Part shown: positions 8,257-11,658 of the stretch, in pieces
Position numbering within the stretch: the first letter of the stretch is position 1
Layout of the letters: each line of letters opens with the position of its first letter
Assembly (NCBI GenBank): GCA_903821255.1
Contig: CAIJKT010001050.1
Span: 1 to 11,658, forward strand
Source of the DNA: an uncultured Lentisphaeria bacterium
Lineage (GTDB): Bacteria; Verrucomicrobiota; Lentisphaeria; Victivallales; Victivallaceae
DNA: 11,658 nt
Reading direction: 5' to 3'
Program-made: the position numbers and the translations under genes
The notes under the pieces: model-generated
Databases searched by the model: none
What the model was told of the DNA's origin: nothing
What the model saw: the letters and a program-made list of their open reading frames with translations, nothing else

Positions 8257-8343
8257 ATTTAACCGGGATACGCAGGATATACAGGATAAAAGATGAAATT
8301 TAATTAAGAAAAATCCTGTCCATCCTGTGCATCCCGGTTAAAT
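8257..8343. repeat. GGATnnACAGGAT long inverted repeat, copy 3
   Basis: A 31-base left arm (8257-8287) and a 31-base right arm (8313-8343) match as inverted repeats at 27 of 31 positions around a 25-base loop. The left arm begins ATTTAACCGGGATACGCAGG. Its last 30 bases are identical to the left arm at 9561-9590 on the other side of the abiE locus. Confidence 0.88.
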
Positions 8344-8379
8344 AACGGTCCAGCCGAGCTAGATATCCAATAAAATCTC

Positions 8380-8408
8380 GCATTTTTCAAGTTGAACTTG
8401 AAAAATGC
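8380..8408. repeat. 29-bp perfect palindrome, TTTTTCAAGTT family
   Basis: Arms GCATTTTTCAAGTT and its exact complement around one central G (8394). It lies 57 bases past the end of the decayed abiEii, so it could end that transcript, but it has no adjoining run of T on the minus strand. Confidence 0.8.
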
Positions 8409-8415
8409 TGGAAAT

Positions 8416-8443
8416 GTTTACAAATTTAGCTAAATTCGGCAAC
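8416..8443. repeat. AGCT-centred 28-bp palindromic element, copy 3
   Basis: Left half begins GTTTACAAATTT, centre AGCT (8428-8431), right half AAATTCGGCAAC. Imperfect dyad matching the other copies without gaps. It lies just outside the abiEii remnant. Confidence 0.65.
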
Positions 8444-8465
8444 TTTGATGTGCTGTTTTATTGCT

Positions 8466-8830
8466 TTAACGCGCCGCAAACAGCATGACGCGCCAAAGAC
8501 GGTTTTCGATATATTTCAATACATCGAAAAGTTGAAGCGATGATTCCAGTGAATTACGTCTAATGAACGCCCGCCATTGAATATCTTTGGTTCCATCTTC
8601 AAGAAACCGGAATTTCTTGCGGCAAGACAACCTTCCTGCGTTCAAATGTTACTTTGATCGCAACAGCTAACCCTTCATCGGAAAAATTCATGTGTTCAAG
8701 CAACATATAGAGATCATAGAAATCCTTCATCCAGCGCGTACTTGACAAGAATATTATTGAACGGTTCTCCGGTCGCATCGCGCAGATTGAGCAACCTTTG
8801 ATGGACGGAATTCACAGTTCCATTATCCAT
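8466..8830 (-). pseudogene. abiEii: decayed abiEii toxin gene (core deleted, frameshifted)
   Basis: The AbiEii/AbiGii nucleotidyltransferase toxin normally follows abiEi. Here the ATG (8830-8828) overlaps the abiEi stop as TAATG. The first frame reads NSVHQRLLNLRDATGEPFNN then ILVKYAL, the usual N-terminus of the family. Near 8733-8737 it jumps, out of frame, to WMKDFYDLYMLLEHMNFSDE and then AVAIKVTFERR, a C-terminal part of the family. A second frame change near 8600 leads to GTKDIQWRAFIRRN and a stop at 8466-8468. What remains is 365 bases, compared with roughly 700-900 for an intact gene, and the central nucleotidyltransferase region is gone. I infer an internal deletion plus a later frameshift. 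No toxin can be made from it. Confidence 0.85.
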
Positions 8831-9423
8831 TAAACTGCCTCCATGTAAGGACGCATAACTCTCGTTATCCGGCATTGGCGTGCGTATTCCCAGATTTCAT
8901 CAGCCGTGGCTTTTTTTTGTCTCAGAACGTCGCGTAATGCTTCAACGGCAATGTCAGTTCCGATTTTATTTCTGAACCGGAAACAGTCTACTACGGTCCT
9001 GGCCGGACTGTAAACGCGTATTTTGACGCCGTCTTCATCGTGCGTCTCAATCCCCGCGGAAAAAAACTTTCCGGAAGTCTGGACTATTCTCACCGCCATT
9101 TTCCGGTTGCGCGGATAGTGACTGCCGGCTTTAATCGCCACCCAGGCTTCATAAGGCATCTGGGTAGTAAGCTCGTGATATTGCAGTGCGGAAAGCAGGC
9201 ATATTACTCCGCGGGGAATCATCAAGGCAATTTTGACAAATGTCTCATGAGAGGAAATATGTTCCGGGAGCGTATAAACTCCGCGCGATATCCGGCGCAG
9301 CATGCCCATATTCTCCATGTAACAAAGCAAACTTGGCGAAAAACCAGATTTCCGCAGTTCGCCAGATGATACGGCACCTTGCTCTTTCGCCATCTTTATG
9401 ATTTGATTAACATAAGTTTCCAT
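8830..9423 (-). CDS. abiEi: AbiEi-type antitoxin and transcriptional repressor
   Basis: 197 residues. An N-terminal winged helix (about 1-52: QIIKMAKEQGAVSSGELRKS then ISRGVYTLP) is followed by a C-terminal domain with LLSALQYHEL (76-85), IRVYSPARTVVDCFRFR (135-151) and a helical end, the pattern of AbiEi_4 antitoxins. In this type IV toxin-antitoxin family the protein represses its own promoter and counters AbiEii, giving abortive infection against phage. The frame opens at 9480, but I choose the ATG at 9423: AGGA lies 5 bases before it, the winged helix starts there, and the longer start would fall within the promoter-operator. The toxin gene downstream is broken, so this is a solitary antitoxin that may now serve only as a repressor. 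Repeats of two families flank the locus on both sides, which fits mobility or repeated rearrangement. Confidence 0.88.
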   Translation of the reverse strand: METYVNQIIKMAKEQGAVSSGELRKSGFSPSLLCYMENMGMLRRISRGVYTLPEHISSHETFVKIALMIPRGVICLLSALQYHELTTQMPYEAWVAIKAGSHYPRNRKMAVRIVQTSGKFFSAGIETHDEDGVKIRVYSPARTVVDCFRFRNKIGTDIAVEALRDVLRQKKATADEIWEYARQCRITRVMRPYMEAV

Positions 9424-9434
9424 TGAAATCCTAT

Positions 9435-9480
9435 TTGAATAACTCTCATTAATTATAAACAGAGTGTGAGAGTTATTCAA
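9435..9480 (-). promoter_or_regulatory. abiEi promoter with 14-bp inverted-repeat operator
   Basis: Perfect inverted arms TTGAATAACTCTCA at 9435-9448 and its complement at 9467-9480, spaced by 18 bases. On the minus strand the promoter is TTGAAT (9480-9475), 17 bases, then TATAAT (9457-9452). The distal arm covers the -35 box and the proximal arm covers the expected transcript start, so a bound AbiEi dimer would block transcription. AbiEi proteins are known to bind inverted repeats in their own promoters; binding here is inferred. Confidence 0.8.
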
Positions 9481-9515
9481 GGGTGAATTGATTTTTTTAT
9501 GAAAATAAGTGCCAC

Positions 9516-9543
9516 GTTACTGTTTTCAGCTAAATTCAGTAAC
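9516..9543. repeat. AGCT-centred 28-bp palindromic element, copy 4
   Basis: GTTACTG and CAGTAAC ends around TTTTCAGCTAAATT. With one more base on each side (9515, 9544) the arms form an 8-bp perfect stem. It lies 36 bases upstream of the abiEi operator, on the opposite side of the locus from copies 1-3. Confidence 0.68.
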
Positions 9544-9560
9544 GGCCATTCAGAGCCTAA

Positions 9561-9635
9561 TTTAACCGGGATACGCAGGATATACAGGATGGACGTTAAA
9601 GCTTAACAAAAAAATCCTGTCCATCCCTGTTAAAT
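9561..9635. repeat. GGATnnACAGGAT long inverted repeat, copy 4
   Basis: Left arm TTTAACCGGGATACGCAGGA and on to 9590, identical over 30 bases to 8258-8287. The right arm (9614-9635) is ATCCTGTCCATCCCTGTTAA, shorter than copy 3 by one 9-base unit. The remainder of 9481-9690 shows no gene. Confidence 0.87.
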
Positions 9636-9691
9636 AATGCCTGGGCTATTCTGTTTCTTAAAAAATTTCTAAAGAAAGTTTTGAAAAGATG

Positions 9692-9720
9692 TTGCTTTTA
9701 TTTAGTTTAAGCTTTATAAT
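9692..9720 (+). promoter_or_regulatory. candidate promoter for the small HTH regulator
   Basis: TTGCTT (9692-9697), 17 bases, then a perfect TATAAT (9715-9720), in an AT-rich stretch 46 bases before the ATG. The -10 box is strong, the -35 box is poor. Confidence 0.5.
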
Positions 9721-9765
9721 ATTAAGTATTCACTAAATTAACTGACAATAACGAAAGGAATTAGT

Positions 9766-9945
9766 ATGAGTGCGCTCGGAGAAATCATTAACGCCCGGAA
9801 CATCAAGCAGGGGACGCTGGCGGTTGAACTTAAAATCAGTAAATCAGCCGTTTCGCAACAGGTTAAAAGCGGGATCAAAAATATCGATACGGCGAGAAAA
9901 TACGCCGGAGTAATCGGCTGCAATCCGCTGCTGCTACTCGATTAA
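9766..9945 (+). CDS. small Cro/XRE-like helix-turn-helix regulator
   Basis: 59 residues, MSALGEIINARNIKQGTLAV followed by ELKISKSAVSQQVKSG and ending CNPLLLLD. The helix-turn-helix lies at about 15-34: helix 2 is QGTLAVEL and the recognition helix is SKSAVSQQVK, with the usual SxSxVSxxV spacing. AAAGGA lies 6 bases before the ATG and a TATAAT promoter lies upstream. It is far shorter than CI-type repressors and has no dimerisation domain, so a Cro-like DNA binder is the best reading. It is the first gene of the + strand phage-like run and diverges from abiEi. The gene is too short to appear in a search limited to long frames. Confidence 0.72.
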   Translation: MSALGEIINARNIKQGTLAVELKISKSAVSQQVKSGIKNIDTARKYAGVIGCNPLLLLD

Positions 9946-9982
9946 GTTTAGCGTTTGCTTAACTAAATCAAAAAGAGTTAAC

Positions 9983-10006
9983 CACAGAGACACAGAGACA
10001 CAGAGA
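9983..10006 (+). repeat. 3 x 8-bp CACAGAGA tandem repeat
   Basis: Three exact copies in a row, preceded by GTTAAC. Motifs of the ACCACAGAGACACAGAG type occur as dispersed repeats in many bacterial genomes. It lies in the gap between the HTH gene and the 137-residue gene. Confidence 0.8.
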
Positions 10007-10066
10007 AAACGGCTGGCTGGTTTTAACCGCCGGATAAAAAATGTAAATCTAAATCGGAGGAAAAAA

Positions 10067-10480
10067 ATGAATGCAACTGTAGACAATCGTCCTGTGACCA
10101 GCTTGCCGGGGTTTCAGGATTATCAGCGCACGGCGGTCGTGGTGCTGCGCCAGGACTTCTCGGCATCGGGCAACGGCCTGCGGGAGAATGAGAGCATGGC
10201 GCTGCTGGACGTGCCGGGCGACACCAAAGTGAAATGCCATGTAAAAGTGGAAGTGCCGGACAGCGACATCACCGCGTTCTCGCTGGGCCTGAGCCTGGAC
10301 GGCTCCCCGGATGAAAGCCTGCTGTCCGGGGCTTCGCTGGCGGCATCCGGTTATGTCCGGGGCCGCGACGAAGTCCTGATTCCGGGCAAACGCCATCTGG
10401 TGTTCGTCAACCGCACGCCGGGCAAGGTCTGCAACCGGGCCGTAATCAAAGTCGTCGCCGAAATGACGGAACTGGATTGA
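10067..10480 (+). CDS. unrecognised 137-residue protein in phage-like context
   Basis: I do not recognise this family. The start is well supported by GGAGG 6 bases upstream. The protein has no signal peptide or membrane segment, is rich in Val, Ser, Gly and Asp, and reads as alternating short strands (YQRTAVVVLRQDF, TKVKCHVKVEVP, DEVLIPGKRHLVFV, NRAVIKVVAEMTELD), consistent with a small beta-rich domain. The N-terminal 20 residues look flexible. The gene is GC-rich with clean codon use, unlike the AT-rich region before it. Its place between a small regulator and a terminase-type gene suggests a phage protein, perhaps a small virion or accessory protein, but only by neighbourhood. A GC hairpin follows directly after its stop. 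Confidence 0.75.
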   Translation: MNATVDNRPVTSLPGFQDYQRTAVVVLRQDFSASGNGLRENESMALLDVPGDTKVKCHVKVEVPDSDITAFSLGLSLDGSPDESLLSGASLAASGYVRGRDEVLIPGKRHLVFVNRTPGKVCNRAVIKVVAEMTELD

Positions 10481-10482
10481 AC

Positions 10483-10497
10483 GCGGGCGGAGCCCGC
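10483..10497 (+). other. short GC hairpin after the 137-residue gene
   Basis: GCGGGC-GGA-GCCCGC, a 6-bp perfect stem with a 3-base loop, 2 bases after the stop. No T-run follows, so it is not a standard terminator; it may stabilise the 3' end of the message. Confidence 0.55.
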
Positions 10498-10502
10498 AAT
10501 AC

Positions 10503-10727
10503 CAGAAGTCAGAAGTCAGGAGACAGGAGTCAGAATGGGGCAGGAAGACAAAATACAAAAGCAGGAGTCAGAAGTCAGGAGTCAGAATGGAAGCCGGGAA
10601 GACAAAATACAGCTCCAGAGGAGCGGAATATTAATAGCGGAAATCAGAATAAAAAACAGGAGGGAAAAAGGTAGAAACAGGAAACAGAATTGGGACCCAA
10701 ACATTCAGAATAGAGCTCCGGCGGAGC
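10503..10727 (+). repeat. 7-bp CAGAAGT-type tandem repeats with two GGAGC hairpins
   Basis: The 308-base gap from 10481 to 10788 has no gene. It holds five 7-base units of CAGAAGT/CAGGAGT type at 10503-10537 and four more at 10562-10589. A larger duplication is visible: GGAAGACAAAATACA occurs at 10543-10557 and again at 10597-10611. Two small hairpins follow, GCTCC-AGA-GGAGC (10612-10624) and GCTCC-GGC-GGAGC (10715-10727). The + strand is strongly purine-rich throughout. Open frames across it are translations of the repeats. Confidence 0.75.
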
Positions 10728-10788
10728 GACATAATTAACCGTAAAAACACAGAACTGTAAAAACAGAACAATGAGGAGTAAAAACATC

Positions 10789-11253
10789 ATGGATGAAATC
10801 AACACAATTCCCGAATGCTACGGCAAAGAATACAATCAATGGAAAAGATGCAGATACTGCGCCAGCCGCAGATGGTGCCGCAAAGCCGGCGACCCGGAGC
10901 TGCTTCAGCAGGACATGCGGGCAATAACCGACAGCCACAATATCCGCACCCAGACGGCTTATGAGGACAAATTGCCGGGAGATGACCTCGATGTCAATGT
11001 TCCGGAATATTCCCGGCAGGAGATGCTCGAGGTGATTGTGCTGATGATGTCGCTCGATTTCCAGACGCTGGAAATGCTGGAACAGAAGATCAATAATCCG
11101 GACATCTCCTTTGCGCAAATGGGCAAAAAGAAGAAAATCACCCGGCAGGCCGTCCACAAATTCATTACTAAAAAATGTCTGCAAGTTCCTGAACTTGAAG
11201 AGATCCTCAGAAACCGCCGCAGAAAAGCCCAGATCAGAGAGCTGGTGGCGTGA
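10789..11253 (+). CDS. protein with cysteine cluster and helix-turn-helix, phage-like context
   Basis: 154 residues. Near the N-terminus Cys10, Cys21, Cys24 and Cys30 (spacing x10, x2, x5, in KRCRYCASRRWC) could bind zinc. The middle (72-105) is helical and acidic. Residues about 105-128, ISFAQMGKKKKITRQAVHKF, look like a sigma region 4-type helix-turn-helix with ITRQAVHKFITK as recognition helix, followed by a basic tail (RNRRRK). A DNA-binding regulator or a packaging-associated protein is likely; I cannot name a family. I prefer the ATG at 10789 to the in-frame ATG at 10771 because GAGGAG at 10773-10778 is then a correctly spaced ribosome binding site. The next gene has a near-identical start context (AAGGAGAAAACATCATGG against GAGGAGTAAAAACATCATGG). 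Confidence 0.78.
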   Translation: MDEINTIPECYGKEYNQWKRCRYCASRRWCRKAGDPELLQQDMRAITDSHNIRTQTAYEDKLPGDDLDVNVPEYSRQEMLEVIVLMMSLDFQTLEMLEQKINNPDISFAQMGKKKKITRQAVHKFITKKCLQVPELEEILRNRRRKAQIRELVA

Positions 11254-11258
11254 AAAGC

Positions 11259-11340
11259 GAGAAACGTGGAAAGCGAGAAAAGTGGAAAGCGAGAAAAGTG
11301 GAAAGCGAGAAAAGCAAGACAAGCGAGAAAAGTGAAAAGG
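11259..11340 (+). repeat. 16-bp GAGAAAAGTGGAAAGC tandem repeat
   Basis: Five units starting 5 bases after the preceding stop. Units at 11259, 11275 and 11291 are nearly identical, the one at 11307 is 18 bases and diverged, and the last (11325-11340) is partial in sequence. All purine-rich on the + strand. Open frames across it simply translate the repeat. Confidence 0.82.
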
Positions 11341-11355
11341 CGACAGCCTCTGGAG

Positions 11356-11411
11356 GGTTATGCTCCGTCATAACCGGTTTTCCGGTCATGGTCACGACAA
11401 AGCGTGACCAT
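11356..11411 (+). other. cluster of three hairpins upstream of the terminase-type gene
   Basis: GGTTATG-CTCCGT-CATAACC (11356-11375), CCGG-TTTT-CCGG (11374-11385, sharing two bases with the first) and ATGGTCACG-ACAAAG-CGTGACCAT (11388-11411, 9-bp perfect stem). No T-run follows. It could be an attenuator or a processing signal, or part of a packaging site; the sequence alone does not decide. Confidence 0.6.
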
Positions 11412-11478
11412 CCGCGTAACAATTTTATAACTGCTGAAATCACAGAACGATGAAACAAATATTTAAGGAGAAAACATC

Positions 11479-11658
11479 ATGGCAGAATCAAAGTACGACG
11501 AAAATTTTCCGGAACGCGCGATGAGATTTGCAGAAGACGGTTTGACCGACGCGCAGATCGCGTACAGAATGAGCATCTCGCGCTCGTCATTCTACACCTA
11601 TAAACAGCAGCACCCGGAGTTTGCCGAGGCGATTGAAGTCGGCCGGGACGTCATTGAC
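11479..11658 (+). CDS. probable phage terminase small subunit, 3' end outside window
   Basis: 60 residues are visible and the frame is still open at the window end. The opening KYDENFPERAMRFAEDGLTD, then QIAYRMSISRSSFYTYKQQH and PEFAEAIEVGRD, matches the usual N-terminus of small terminase/DNA-packaging proteins: a helix-turn-helix at about 22-43 that recognises the viral packaging site and hands DNA to the large subunit. AAGGAG (11465-11470) lies 8 bases before the ATG. The hairpin cluster upstream and the HTH genes to the left fit a phage early-to-packaging region. A transposase or another HTH protein with a similar N-terminus cannot be excluded until the rest is seen. Confidence 0.7.
   Translation, partial: MAESKYDENFPERAMRFAEDGLTDAQIAYRMSISRSSFYTYKQQHPEFAEAIEVGRDVID

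Larger units (their letters stand above)
7583..8465. other. gene-free, repeat-rich AT island
   Basis: No open frame here has a ribosome binding site and a recognisable protein. The stretch is occupied by the promoter at 7649-7676 and by several palindromic repeats listed separately (7694-7775, 7856-7896, 8089-8120, 8179-8206, 8212-8239, 8257-8343, 8380-8408). About 7897-8088 shows nothing I can assign, apart from a small dyad CTACAA-T-TTGTAG near 8044-8056. Confidence 0.7.

Noticed and set aside
9424..9480. Longer start of AbiEi at 9480
   Set aside because: The extra 19 residues are the translated promoter-operator; the ATG at 9423 has AGGA upstream and begins the winged helix.
7690..9640. 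CRISPR array
   Set aside because: The repeats are palindromic, unevenly spaced and lack uniform spacers, and no cas gene is present.
10477..10740. Frames of 65-67 codons after the 137-residue gene
   Set aside because: They translate the 7-base tandem repeats and give low-complexity peptides.

Overview
The window reads as a bacterial chromosome segment that changes character from left to right. The left part (about 1-7600) is ordinary GC-rich chromosome. The middle (about 7600-9700) is an AT-rich island full of repeats with a decayed AbiE toxin-antitoxin locus. The right part (about 9700-11658) looks like the edge of a prophage or phage-derived module. HypF implies [NiFe]-hydrogenase maturation and so probably an anaerobe. 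The secreted repeat protein and the many dispersed palindromes would fit an uncultured or gut bacterium of the PVC/Lentisphaerota type. That taxonomic guess rests on general impression only and is weak.

Layout. A 5'-truncated MACS-type acyl-CoA synthetase runs on + to 1333. It converges on a minus-strand run read from right to left: a DUF3592-type membrane protein (7582-7112), an 888-aa exported protein built on 21 exactly phased 26-residue HEAT-like repeats (6972-4306), HypF (4296-1975), and a small AT-rich lipoprotein (1954-1445). HEAT-hypF and hypF-lipoprotein are separated by only 9 and 20 bases, so they are probably co-transcribed. A TTGAAT-16-TATAAT promoter lies in front of the DUF3592 gene. 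Downstream of the lipoprotein, 27 bases resemble the 3' end of hypF and may be a gene remnant.

From 7583 to 8465 there is no gene. The stretch holds at least three families of palindromic repeats: GGATnnACAGGAT-type long inverted repeats, 28-bp palindromes centred on AGCT, and AT-rich palindromes containing TTTTTCAAGTT. Members of the first two families also lie just right of the abiE locus, so they bracket it. The locus is an intact abiEi antitoxin/repressor (9423-8830) with a well-formed autoregulatory promoter-operator, followed through a TAATG overlap by abiEii. The toxin gene has lost its catalytic core and is also frameshifted.

The right end carries, on +, a 59-aa helix-turn-helix regulator with its own promoter, an unrecognised 137-aa protein, a 154-aa protein with a cysteine cluster and a helix-turn-helix, and the start of a probable phage terminase small subunit. 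The gaps after the first three genes each carry a different purine-rich tandem repeat, and a hairpin cluster lies just upstream of the terminase gene. The window ends inside the terminase gene.
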